Made by a program: the position numbers and the translations under genes. A stretch of 64,000 nucleotides of DNA from Martelella radicis (lineage in GTDB: Bacteria; Pseudomonadota; Alphaproteobacteria; Rhizobiales; Rhizobiaceae). The notes under the pieces are model-generated. The model saw nothing but the letters and a program-made list of their open reading frames with translations. It ran no database searches and had not been told where the DNA came from. Where the stretch lies: assembly GCF_014196625.1 (NCBI RefSeq), contig NZ_JACIDZ010000004.1, positions 186,001-250,000 on the forward strand, read 5' to 3'. Below, piece by piece: positions 54,246-61,884 of the stretch (its first letter is position 1; each line of letters starts with the position of its first letter).

Positions 54246-54977
54246 ATGACAAACATGGTTTCGGGAAATACGCTCGCCGCCGTCGCTGCCCTGATCGGCG
54301 ATGTTTCGCGCGCGAACATTCTGGCGGCGCTTCTCGGCGGCAAGGCATTGACGGCGGGGGAACTGGCCGAATGCGCGGGTGTTTCGCCGCAGACGGCGAG
54401 CAATCATCTTTCCAGGCTCGTGGATGGTCAGTTGGTCACCGTCGAAAAACAGGGCAGGCACCGCTATTTCCGGCTGGCTTCGGCCGAGGTCGCCGAAACG
54501 CTGGAACATCTCAGCCTTCTGTCGGCCATCGGCCCCGTGCGATACCGCCCGACAGGACCGAAGGACGAAGCGCTGAGGGTGGCGCGCACCTGCTACGACC
54601 ACATGGCCGGTGCGATCGCGGTCGGCATCGCCGATTCGATGGTGAAGTCCGGTGCGGTTTTCTTCGATGGAAATGCCGGCATGGTGACCGAAAGGGGAGA
54701 GGTATTTCTGGCAGAGTTCGGCATCTCGCTCTCGGCCGCCAGAAAGAGCCGGCGGGCGCTTTGCCGGACCTGTCTCGACTGGAGTGAGCGCCGGCCTCAC
54801 ATCGGCGGCTGGCTCGGCGCCGCGATGCTTCAACGCTGCCGTGAGCGGCACTGGTTGAGGCCGGCCGGCGACGGTCGCGCCCTGACGCTGACGCGCACCG
54901 GACAGGCAGGCCTGGCCGAAACCTTCGGCCTGCCCGCGGAGGCGCTGAGGATCGTCAGCCCGGAAAGCTGTGGGTAA
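54246..54977 (+). CDS. ArsR-family winged-helix regulator with long C-terminal domain
   Basis: The 243-residue protein has an ArsR-type winged helix at residues 5-80 (ALIGDVSRANILAALLGG, LTAGELAECAGVSPQTASNH, then LSRLVDGQLVTVEKQGRHRY). A C-terminal domain of about 140 residues follows, with several Cys and His (TCYDHMAG, LCRTCLDWSERRPHIGGWLG). The long extension is unlike metal-sensing ArsR proteins and common in the alphaproteobacterial subgroup of unknown ligand. ATG 54246 is taken as start; the ribosome-binding site is weak. It is divergent from the DUF1127 gene and 77 bp upstream of the HerA-like gene. Confidence 0.85.
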   Translation: MTNMVSGNTLAAVAALIGDVSRANILAALLGGKALTAGELAECAGVSPQTASNHLSRLVDGQLVTVEKQGRHRYFRLASAEVAETLEHLSLLSAIGPVRYRPTGPKDEALRVARTCYDHMAGAIAVGIADSMVKSGAVFFDGNAGMVTERGEVFLAEFGISLSAARKSRRALCRTCLDWSERRPHIGGWLGAAMLQRCRERHWLRPAGDGRALTLTRTGQAGLAETFGLPAEALRIVSPESCG

Positions 54978-55054
54978 CGCCGCAAGGTCTCGGCACGGGC
55001 ACTCATGACCTGTTACAAACGGGCGCAACACCGAAAAGAAGGCAAAGGCGAAAA

Positions 55055-56581
55055 GTGCAGGTCGATATCGATATGGGAACGACATCGGCGGGTGACGTGG
55101 CCAAACTCGATATCGAGGAGCTGCTGGCGACCCGTCTTCTGGTGCAGGGCAATTCCGGCTCGGGTAAATCCCACCTCCTGCGCCGGCTTCTGGAGCAATC
55201 CGCCAAATGGGTGCAACAGGTGGTGATCGATCCTGAGGGCGACTTCGTCACCCTGTCTGAGGCTTTCGGCCATATCGTGGTCGATGCCGAGCGCTCCGAG
55301 GGTGAACTGATCGGCATTGCCAATCGCATCCGCCAGCATCGCGTGTCCTGCGTGCTGACGCTGGAAGGTCTCGAGATCGACGACCAGATGCGCGCCGCTG
55401 CTGTCTTTCTCAACGCGTTGTTTGATGCCGATCGCGACTATTGGTATCCGGTTCTGACGGTGGTCGATGAGGCGCAGATGTTTGCCCCCACTTCCGGCGG
55501 CGAGGTGAGCGAGGAGGTGCGTCGGCTCTCGCTCGGCGCCATGACCAACCTGATGTGTCGTGGTAGAAAACGCGGTCTGGCAGGCGTGATTGCGACCCAG
55601 CGTCTGGCGAAGCTTGCCAAGAATGTTGCGGCGGAAGCCTCGAATTTTCTCATGGGCCGGACATTCCTCGATATCGACATGGCGCGCGCGGCCGATCTTC
55701 TCGGCATGGACCGCCGCCAGGCCGAGCAATTCCGTGATCTGAAGCGCGGCAATTTCGTTGCGCTCGGCCCGGCGCTGTCGCGGCGTCCGCTGCCGGTGAC
55801 CATCGGCCCGGTGGAGACATCGGCGCGCTCTTCCAGCCCGAAACTGATGCCGCTGCCGGAAAAGCCGGAGGATGTCGAAGACCTGATCTTCACGCCCGAT
55901 CCGGAAGACATGGCTCGCCAGGCCTCGGCTCCGCGCCGGGTGGCCCCGCGTCCGCGCCCGACCGTCGACATCATGGATGCGCTGTCGAAGTCTTCCGAAG
56001 AGGCAGAAACGCCGGAGGCGCCGACCCGCGGTCCGCGTGCGCCGGCGATGTCGGATGAGGAGAAGGACGACTGGATTGCGATGACGCTGGCGGAAATCGC
56101 CGGCGCTCCGGAATCTGCTTTTCGTTCTGATTCAGAGCTTTACCAGGATTTCCTGATGCGCGGTCGGATGAAACGGATATCCGGCGCTCCGCTTGCCATG
56201 AACGAATTCCGCCGCCGCCTCGCGATCGCCCGCTCGGGCGCGGACGCGGCGATGGTGGAAAGCGAGCAATGGCAGATGGCGGTGTCCTTGCTCGCGCATG
56301 TGACGGAAGACCTTCAGGGCGTGTTCCTGATGCTGGCAAAGGCGGCGATCGCCGGCGATGCCTGCCCCTCGGACGCCATGATCGCGCGCGCCTATGGCAC
56401 GCATTCGGCGCGCCGGGCCAGGCGCTTTCTCGACTGGTTCGAGGAGCAGGGGCTGATCGTGCTGCACACCGATCTTGCCGGCCTGCGCATCGTCGCCTTT
56501 CCCGATCTTGACCGGCAGACGGCGGGTGGAAGCCCGGATGCCCCGGCCGACGAGCCGGAGCGGCGGGATGCCGCAGAGTAG
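55055..56581 (+). CDS. HerA/FtsK-like ATP-binding protein
   Basis: The 508-residue protein has a RecA-fold ATPase of the HerA-FtsK type. Walker A is LVQGNSGSGKSHLLRRLL near residue 30, Walker B VLTVVDEAQMFAP near residue 133, and an Arg-finger/sensor region is NLMCRGRKRGLAGVIATQRL. A Pro-rich linker (about residues 285-330) leads to a helical C-terminal domain of about 130 residues. It starts with GTG. HerA proteins usually pair with the NurA nuclease in archaea and in some defence systems, but no nuclease gene is adjacent here; the next gene is the convergent RHH-domain gene. The biological role is unknown. Confidence 0.83.
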   Translation: MQVDIDMGTTSAGDVAKLDIEELLATRLLVQGNSGSGKSHLLRRLLEQSAKWVQQVVIDPEGDFVTLSEAFGHIVVDAERSEGELIGIANRIRQHRVSCVLTLEGLEIDDQMRAAAVFLNALFDADRDYWYPVLTVVDEAQMFAPTSGGEVSEEVRRLSLGAMTNLMCRGRKRGLAGVIATQRLAKLAKNVAAEASNFLMGRTFLDIDMARAADLLGMDRRQAEQFRDLKRGNFVALGPALSRRPLPVTIGPVETSARSSSPKLMPLPEKPEDVEDLIFTPDPEDMARQASAPRRVAPRPRPTVDIMDALSKSSEEAETPEAPTRGPRAPAMSDEEKDDWIAMTLAEIAGAPESAFRSDSELYQDFLMRGRMKRISGAPLAMNEFRRRLAIARSGADAAMVESEQWQMAVSLLAHVTEDLQGVFLMLAKAAIAGDACPSDAMIARAYGTHSARRARRFLDWFEEQGLIVLHTDLAGLRIVAFPDLDRQTAGGSPDAPADEPERRDAAE

Positions 56582-56585
56582 GGCG

Positions 56586-56804
56586 CTATTCGCCAAGCCT
56601 TGCCTTGAGGTCGTCCAGCACGAACAGACGCACGGCGGATGAAAGGTTCACATCCGGCTCTCGCGTTTCGTCTATTTCGCTGAGAAGGGAGGCGAGGCTT
56701 GTTGCGCGCTTTCCGGCTATCGTCTTGATTTCCTCGAAAAACGCATCTTCAAGGGAAAAGCTCGTGCGGTGGCCATGGAGGCTGACGGAGCGCTTGCGGA
56801 TCAA
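56586..56804 (-). CDS. Ribbon-helix-helix domain protein
   Basis: The 72-residue protein has a RHH_4-type fold: a beta-strand (KRSVSLHGHRTSFSLEDAFF) followed by two helices (EEIKTIAGKRATSLASLLSE and the C-terminal SAVRLFVLDDLKARL). It probably binds DNA as a dimer. The start is TTG in a TTGA overlap with the stop of the DUF4169 gene, so translation is coupled. It is the last gene of the sspB-DUF4169-RHH operon, an arrangement conserved in many rhizobia; its target is unknown. Confidence 0.87.
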   Translation of the reverse strand: MIRKRSVSLHGHRTSFSLEDAFFEEIKTIAGKRATSLASLLSEIDETREPDVNLSSAVRLFVLDDLKARLGE

Positions 56805-57016
56805 TCGTCCTTGTCCCCTGGCAAAGGGGAAAGCGTCAGGCGCTCGATGCGCCCTTGCTCAAAGCGCCGCTCGCTTTTGTCGCGTTCCAGCCTGTCGCGG
56901 TTCTTTTCGCCCTTGGTGCGGCCGTGGATCGCCCGGTTTTCAGCAGCGTCGTCGGCTGCCTTCTGCCGTGCCGCGCGCTTGCGGCTCATCCTGAGATTGA
57001 CGATCTCGGCGCACAT
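56801..57016 (-). CDS. Small DUF4169 protein
   Basis: The 71-residue, highly charged helical protein matches the DUF4169 pattern (VNLRMSRKRAARQKAADDAA, then ENRAIHGRTKGEKNRDRLER). Nearly every fourth residue is basic. Function is unknown; it may bind nucleic acid, which is only a guess from composition. It lies six bases downstream of sspB and overlaps the RHH gene by four bases. Confidence 0.85.
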   Translation of the reverse strand: MCAEIVNLRMSRKRAARQKAADDAAENRAIHGRTKGEKNRDRLERDKSERRFEQGRIERLTLSPLPGDKDD

Positions 57017-57022
57017 CGGCTG

Positions 57023-57502
57023 TCAGTGCTTCTTGCGGAAGGCATCGAGGGAGACGACCGAAGCGCCGTCATCGCCGCCGGGGCCGTCATCATCGCCGCC
57101 TTCGTTTTCGGGTTCGGCCGGCTTTTCGTCTTCGAGGTCCAGCGTCGCGACGTCGAATTCGAGCTCGAAATTCACCGAGGGATCATAGAAGCCGACGATC
57201 GCGTTGAAGGGAATGACGAGGCGCTCGGGCACATCCGAGAAGGACAGGCCGATCTCGAAATGGCTGTCGGTCACCTTCAGGTCCCAGTACTGGTGCTGGA
57301 TGACGATGGTCATCTGCTGGGCATATTTTTCCTTCAGCGCCTGGGAAATGCGCACGCCGGGGGCATTGGTCAGGAAGGTGATGAAGAAGTGATGCTCACC
57401 GGGCAGGTGGCCTGTTGCGGCGACCTCTGCGAGCACCTTGCGCACCATGCCGCGCAGTGCGTCCTGTGCCAGAATGTCGTAGCGAATATGGTCTTGCCCC
57501 AT
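57023..57502 (-). CDS. sspB: SspB, ClpXP adaptor for ssrA-tagged proteins (alpha type)
   Basis: The 159-residue protein has the alpha-type SspB substrate-binding domain (IRYDILAQDALRGMVRKVLA, HHFFITFLTNAPGVRIS and IPFNAIVGFYDPSVNFELEF), a flexible acidic linker (EPENEGGDDDGPGGDDG) and the C-terminal ClpX-binding tail VVSLDAFRKK. It delivers ssrA-tagged stalled peptides to ClpXP. The ATG at 57502 follows AGGAAAG. The ssrA gene itself lies about 110 bp upstream on the same strand, so tag and adaptor genes are neighbours. Confidence 0.93.
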   Translation of the reverse strand: MGQDHIRYDILAQDALRGMVRKVLAEVAATGHLPGEHHFFITFLTNAPGVRISQALKEKYAQQMTIVIQHQYWDLKVTDSHFEIGLSFSDVPERLVIPFNAIVGFYDPSVNFELEFDVATLDLEDEKPAEPENEGGDDDGPGGDDGASVVSLDAFRKKH

Positions 57503-57609
57503 CACGTCTTTCCTGCCCTTGGCCGTTCGGTTGCGCTCTGACTATAGCCAATTAAGTCGCCTGATGCAGAAGCGCAATCATTATAGGGGATTTTGTTCAA
57601 ATTCAGGTG

Positions 57610-57905
57610 GAGGCTTCTGTTGCCAGGTGCCTCCGGACCCCGCCTTACAGTGCTACCCGCAAGGACTTAAGGTGGGTTTCTGGAACCGCCATTAGGCAGC
57701 TACAGCGTAACCCTGAGCTTTGTTGTCATTTGCAACTACTCGTTTGACCCGATAACGGTGGTATCATGCCGGGCAAAAGGTCGTTCTTTACACTCTTGTC
57801 GATCCTGTTTCGCCCCCATCACAAAAAGGCCTGAACCGCCTGTTTGTGGTGGAGGCGCCGGGTACCGCCCCCGGGTCCAATGAGCTTATTACAACGCCGT
57901 TTATC
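57610..57905 (-). ncRNA. ssrA: Two-piece (permuted) alpha-type tmRNA
   Basis: On the minus strand the acceptor piece comes first. It has a T arm CCGGG-GGCGGTA-CCCGG and the 3' end CGCCTCCACCA, with CCA ending at 57847. After an intervening loop of about 30 nt the coding piece starts with GGGGGCGAAACAGGATCGAC at 57817; its first seven bases pair with CGCCTCC (one G-T pair). The tag frame at 57733-57692 (GCA resume codon, TAA stop) reads ANDNKAQGYAVAA. Outer ends are approximate: the coding piece ends in a GGAGGC/GCCTCC hairpin near 57612-57635. This layout, acceptor before coding part, is the circular permutation known from alphaproteobacteria, where processing yields two RNAs. Confidence 0.92.
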
Positions 57906-58063
57906 ACCATAGCCGGTCAAGCCGGCACGCTTGATATAAGTGTTTCAAAAGCTTCTGCAAAGGGGGGTGGCGCGCAAAAGGCGGGGAAAGGCGTCTGCGG
58001 GCCCTTTTCCCGGCGCCTTTCGTCGCGATAGAAGAAGAAACCGACTTCGAACGAGGGAGCATC

Positions 58064-58858
58064 ATGCGCCAATATCTGGACCTTCTGGGCCACGTGCTTG
58101 AAAACGGAACCGACCGGGCGGACCGGACCGGCACGGGCACGCGCTCCGTCTTCGGCTACCAGATGCGCTATGACCTTGCGGCGGGCTTTCCGGTGCTGAC
58201 CACCAAGAAGCTGCATCTGCGCTCGATCATCCATGAACTGCTGTGGTTCCTGAAGGGCGACACGAACATCGCCTATCTGAAGGAAAACGGCGTCTCGATC
58301 TGGGACGAATGGGCCGACGCGAACGGCGATCTCGGTCCCGTTTACGGTGCGCAGTGGCGCTCCTGGCCGACGCCGGACGGCGGCCATATCGATCAGATCG
58401 CCAAGGTGGTTGAAAACATCCGCACCAATCCCGACAGTCGCCGCCATATCGTCACCGCCTGGAACCCGGCAGAGGTCGACAACATGGCGTTGCCGCCCTG
58501 CCACTGCCTGTTCCAGTTCTATGTTTCGGACGGAAAGCTCTCCTGCCAGCTCTATCAGCGCTCCGCCGACATCTTCCTCGGCGTACCGTTCAACATCGCC
58601 TCCTACGCGCTGCTGACGCTGATGGTGGCGCAGGTGACCGGCCTGAAGCCCGGCGATTTCGTCCACACGCTGGGCGACGCCCATCTCTACGCCAACCACT
58701 TCGAGCAGGCGCGCGAGCAGCTTTCCCGCGTTCCGGGGCGCCTGCCGGTAATGCGGCTCAATCCGGACGTCGACGATCTGTTCGCCTTCACCTTCGAGGA
58801 TTTCGTTCTCGAGGGCTATGAAGCCGCGCCGTCGATCAAGGCGCCGATTGCGGTTTGA
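58064..58858 (+). CDS. thyA: Thymidylate synthase
   Basis: The 264-residue enzyme converts dUMP and methylene-THF to dTMP. It has exactly the E. coli ThyA length, with the catalytic Cys at 146 in [13 protein letters not shown]. Other motifs are [52 protein letters not shown] and [12 protein letters not shown]. Translation starts at ATG 58064. Two bases separate it from dihydrofolate reductase, its metabolic partner that recycles the DHF produced. Divergent from ssrA. Confidence 0.97.
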   Translation: MRQYLDLLGHVLENGTDRADRTGTGTRSVFGYQMRYDLAAGFPVLTTKKLHLRSIIHELLWFLKGDTNIAYLKENGVSIWDEWADANGDLGPVYGAQWRSWPTPDGGHIDQIAKVVENIRTNPDSRRHIVTAWNPAEVDNMALPPCHCLFQFYVSDGKLSCQLYQRSADIFLGVPFNIASYALLTLMVAQVTGLKPGDFVHTLGDAHLYANHFEQAREQLSRVPGRLPVMRLNPDVDDLFAFTFEDFVLEGYEAAPSIKAPIAV

Positions 58859-58860
58859 GA

Positions 58861-59373
58861 ATGGCCATGAATGACATCGTGATGATCGCCGCGGTCGCCG
58901 AGAACGGCGTGATCGGCAGCAATGGCGACATGCCCTGGCGGCTTTCCTCCGACCTGAAGCGCTTCAAGGCGATCACCTCGGGCAATCCGGTGATCATGGG
59001 GCGCAAGACCTACCAGTCGATCGGTCGGCCGCTGCCGAACCGCACCAATATCATCGTCACCCGCGATCCCGATTTCTCGGCGGAAAATTGCATTGTCGTC
59101 AATGACCTGGACAGGGCTCTTGAAGTCGCGCGCAAGGAAGCGGGCAACGACAAGGACGTCTGCATCATCGGTGGCGGCGAGATCTACCGGCAGGCGATGT
59201 CTTTTGCCGGCAGGCTTCACATCACCCATGTTGAGAAGGCGCTTGAGGGCGATACGGTGTTTCCCGAGATCGATCCCGCGGTCTGGCGCGTCGAGACGAG
59301 CGAAAGCGTTCCGGCCGGCGAGAAGGACGACTATCCGACCCGCTACGTGATCTATGCCCGCAAAGGCCGATGA
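58861..59373 (+). CDS. folA: Dihydrofolate reductase
   Basis: The 170-residue NADPH-dependent reductase regenerates tetrahydrofolate. Motifs are IAAVAENGVIGSNGDMPWRL (Met20-type loop with the catalytic Asp region), VIMGRKTYQSIGRPLPNRTN and VCIIGGGEIYRQAM. ATG 58861 is taken as start; ATG 58867 or TTG 58855 are possible. It follows thyA by two bases, a classic pair. About 150 bp separate it from hflK, where a new promoter lies. Confidence 0.95.
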   Translation: MAMNDIVMIAAVAENGVIGSNGDMPWRLSSDLKRFKAITSGNPVIMGRKTYQSIGRPLPNRTNIIVTRDPDFSAENCIVVNDLDRALEVARKEAGNDKDVCIIGGGEIYRQAMSFAGRLHITHVEKALEGDTVFPEIDPAVWRVETSESVPAGEKDDYPTRYVIYARKGR

Positions 59374-59416
59374 ACAGGAATTTACCGCGATTTGGCTGCA
59401 CAGTTGACCGATCGCG

Positions 59417-59445
59417 TTGAAAGCGCCTTGTCGCGTCCCTATAAC
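59417..59445 (+). promoter_or_regulatory. Promoter of the hflK-hflC-degP operon
   Basis: TTGAAA (59417-59422), a 17-base spacer and TATAAC (59440-59445) lie 81 bp before hflK. The -35 TTGAAA and the CCC before the -10 (TCCCTATAAC) also resemble the heat-shock sigma-32 style (CTTGAAA ... CCCYATNT), so stress control is possible but unproven. Confidence 0.6.
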
Positions 59446-59526
59446 GGGACAAACGCTTAATGCGTCAATGCGCGGCTGCGGCAATGGTTCCGCAGCCAGG
59501 AACGGACTATTTTGGAAGAGGTGTGA

Positions 59527-60693
59527 ATGCCCTGGAGCAATCAGAATGGCGGCGGTCCCTGGGGAGGGGGCGGTGGCGGCGGCGACAATCAGGGTCCGTG
59601 GGGACAAGGTCCCCGGCGCCCTGGTGGCGGCGGCAATGGCGGCGGTGGCAATGGCGGCCCGCCGGACATCGAGGACTTCTTCCGCAAGGGCCAGGATCAG
59701 TTCAAGGGCATGTTCCCGGGTGGCTTCAGCATCGGTCTGGTGATGATCGTCGTCGTCGTGCTGGCGGCCTTCTGGGTGATGCAGTCGATTTACACGATCC
59801 AGCCGGATCAGCGCGGCGTCGAGCTCAGGTTCGGCAAGCCGCAGCAGGAAATCGCCGGCCCCGGCCTGCACATGATGATCTGGCCGATCGACCGGGTCGA
59901 GACGGTGAACATCACCGAGCAACAGCTCAATATCGGTGGCGGCAGCGCCGCGCGCTCCGGTATCATGCTGACCGGGGACCAGAACATCGTCGACATCGAG
60001 TTCGCCGTGCTCTTCAGCGTTACCGATCCGGAAGCCTTCCTGTTCAACGTCGAGAATCCGGTTCAGACGCTGCAGCAGGTTTCCGAAAGCGCGATGCGCG
60101 AGGTCGTCAGTTCGCGTCCCGCCCAGGACGTCTTCCGTGACGACCGTGAGGGGATTGCACTGGATGTGAAGGACATCATTCAGGTCACCATGGACCAGTA
60201 TGGCGCCGGCATCACCGTGAATGCCGTTTCCATCGAGGAAGCAGCGCCGCCGGCCGAAGTCGCCGATGCGTTTGACGAGGTCCAGCGCGCCGAACAGGAC
60301 GAGGATCGCTATCTCGAGGAAGCCAACCAGTATGCGAACCGCGTACTCGGTGCTGCCCGTGGTGAAGCGGCGCAGATCCGCGAGGCGGCTGCCGCCTACA
60401 AGGACCGCGTGGTCAAGGAAGCACAGGGTGAGGCAGGTCGCTTCGATTCGATCTACGAGACCTATGCCGCCGTTCCGGAAGTGACCCGCAAGAGGCTCTA
60501 TCTGGAAACCATGCAGGATGTCTTCGGTCGCTCGAAGAACGTCATCGTCGACGAGGATGACGGGCAGGGGGTCATTCCCTATCTGCCGCTTGATGCGATT
60601 GACCGCAATGCGGCAGCAAGCCAGCGGTCGTCTTCTTCCACCACGGCGCCTTCCGCCGCAACACAGAACCTGACCCAGGGAGCGAGCCAGTAA
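59527..60693 (+). CDS. hflK: HflK, FtsH protease modulator
   Basis: The 388-residue stomatin/prohibitin-family membrane protein has a Gly/Asn-rich cytoplasmic N-terminus (residues 1-58). One membrane helix (about 68-90, IGLVMIVVVVLAAFWVM) is followed by a periplasmic SPFH domain (IQPDQRGVELRFGKPQQE through NAVSIEEAAPP) and a long coiled coil. With HflC it encloses FtsH hexamers and tunes their activity. Start ATG follows GAAGAGGTG. It shares one base with hflC (TAATG). Confidence 0.96.
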   Translation: MPWSNQNGGGPWGGGGGGGDNQGPWGQGPRRPGGGGNGGGGNGGPPDIEDFFRKGQDQFKGMFPGGFSIGLVMIVVVVLAAFWVMQSIYTIQPDQRGVELRFGKPQQEIAGPGLHMMIWPIDRVETVNITEQQLNIGGGSAARSGIMLTGDQNIVDIEFAVLFSVTDPEAFLFNVENPVQTLQQVSESAMREVVSSRPAQDVFRDDREGIALDVKDIIQVTMDQYGAGITVNAVSIEEAAPPAEVADAFDEVQRAEQDEDRYLEEANQYANRVLGAARGEAAQIREAAAAYKDRVVKEAQGEAGRFDSIYETYAAVPEVTRKRLYLETMQDVFGRSKNVIVDEDDGQGVIPYLPLDAIDRNAAASQRSSSSTTAPSAATQNLTQGASQ

Positions 60694-61643
60694 TGTCATC
60701 CAATCGTGTTCTCGTTTTCCTGGCCGGTATCGCGGCCCTTCTTCTGCTCGTTTATGCGTCGATCTTTATCGTGAACCCGCGCGAGCAGGCGCTCGTCATC
60801 CGCTTTGGCCAGATCAAGGAAGTGAAGAGCGAGCCGGGGCTTTATTTCAAGCTGCCCTTCTCGTTTGCCGGCGCCGACAAGGTGCAGTTCATCTCCAATC
60901 AGGACATGCGCTTTGACCTAGACGACATTCGCGTCCAGGTCTCCGGCGGTAAGTTCTATGAAGTGAATGCCTTCGTCGTGTACCGCATCACCAATCCCGA
61001 ACGGTTCCGCGAGGCGGTTTCCGGTGATCGGGATGTGGCGGTCTCGCGTCTGCGCACCCGTCTCGATTCCTCGCTGCGTCGTGTCTATGGTCTGAGAGAC
61101 TTCCAGGCCGCTCTTTCGAGCGAACGCGCTTCGATGATGCAGGAAGTGGGCGATCAGTTGCGCCCGGCCGCCGAATCGCTCGGCATTTCGATCGTTGACG
61201 TGCGTATCCGCCGGACCGACCTGACGCCGGAGGTCTCCGACGAGACCTATGCCCGGATGCAGTCGGAACGTCTCGCCGAAGCTGAAGCCACCCGCGCCCA
61301 GGGCCGCGAACGAGCGGAAATCCGCCGTGCTGCGGCCGATCGTGAAGTCGTCGAGATCCAGTCGGCTGCCAACCGCGATTCCGAACTGTTGCGTGGTGAG
61401 GGCGATGCCGAACGGAACTTCATTCTCGGTGAAGCCTACGGCAAGGATCCGGAGTTCTTCTACTTCTATCGGTCGATGAATGCCTATCGGGACGTGCTCG
61501 GGGAAAACTCGACCATGGTGTTGTCGCCGGATTCGGAGTTCTTCGAGTATTTCCGCTCCTCCGGCGCGAGCGAACTGCCGCTGAGCCCGGCGCTGCCCGG
61601 TGGCGCGCCGGCTGAAGAGGCCGCGCAACAGGCAGCCGAGTAA
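60693..61643 (+). CDS. hflC: HflC, FtsH protease modulator
   Basis: The 316-residue partner of HflK has an N-terminal membrane helix (LVFLAGIAALLLLVYASIFI) and an SPFH domain (VNPREQALVIRFGQIKEVKS, SLGISIVDVRIRRTDLTPEV). A coiled coil (AEATRAQGRERAEIRRAAAD) is followed by a C-terminal tail (LGENSTMVLSPDSEFFEYF) that is typical of HflC. It overlaps hflK and the DUF2065 gene by one base on each side. Confidence 0.96.
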   Translation: MSSNRVLVFLAGIAALLLLVYASIFIVNPREQALVIRFGQIKEVKSEPGLYFKLPFSFAGADKVQFISNQDMRFDLDDIRVQVSGGKFYEVNAFVVYRITNPERFREAVSGDRDVAVSRLRTRLDSSLRRVYGLRDFQAALSSERASMMQEVGDQLRPAAESLGISIVDVRIRRTDLTPEVSDETYARMQSERLAEAEATRAQGRERAEIRRAAADREVVEIQSAANRDSELLRGEGDAERNFILGEAYGKDPEFFYFYRSMNAYRDVLGENSTMVLSPDSEFFEYFRSSGASELPLSPALPGGAPAEEAAQQAAE

Positions 61644-61834
61644 TGCTGCTTCAGGACATTGTGATCGGATTTGCGTTCTATCTGATCATCGAGGGGCTGG
61701 TCTATGCGCTGGCCCCTTCGCTACTGATAGCCATGGCGCGGCTTTTGCCAACGGTGCCGGAAGGTGCCTTGCGGGCAACCGGCCTGATTGCCGTCGCGCT
61801 CGGGGTCGGCCTGGTCTGGCTGATACGCGGATAG
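61643..61834 (+). CDS. DUF2065 small membrane protein
   Basis: The 63-residue protein is nearly all hydrophobic, with two membrane helices around a short loop (LIIEGLVYALAPSLLIAMAR and TGLIAVALGVGLVWLIRG). DUF2065 proteins are commonly encoded directly after hflC in proteobacteria (compare YjeT), which suggests a link to the HflKC-FtsH complex; no function is established. Translation is coupled to hflC by a one-base overlap. Confidence 0.9.
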   Translation: MLLQDIVIGFAFYLIIEGLVYALAPSLLIAMARLLPTVPEGALRATGLIAVALGVGLVWLIRG

Positions 61835-61884
61835 GCTTCCCGCCGGCCTTCCGCTATGATGACAATCGACAGGACGGAGGCATG

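Noticed and set aside
57846-58031. Small protein-coding frame on the plus strand over the ssrA region
   Set aside because: The region is explained by the acceptor piece of tmRNA on the minus strand; the frame has no ribosome-binding site or family likeness.
61600-61884. Upstream extension of degP overlapping hflC and DUF2065
   Set aside because: It would hide the signal peptide inside the protein; GGAGG before 61885 fixes the start.
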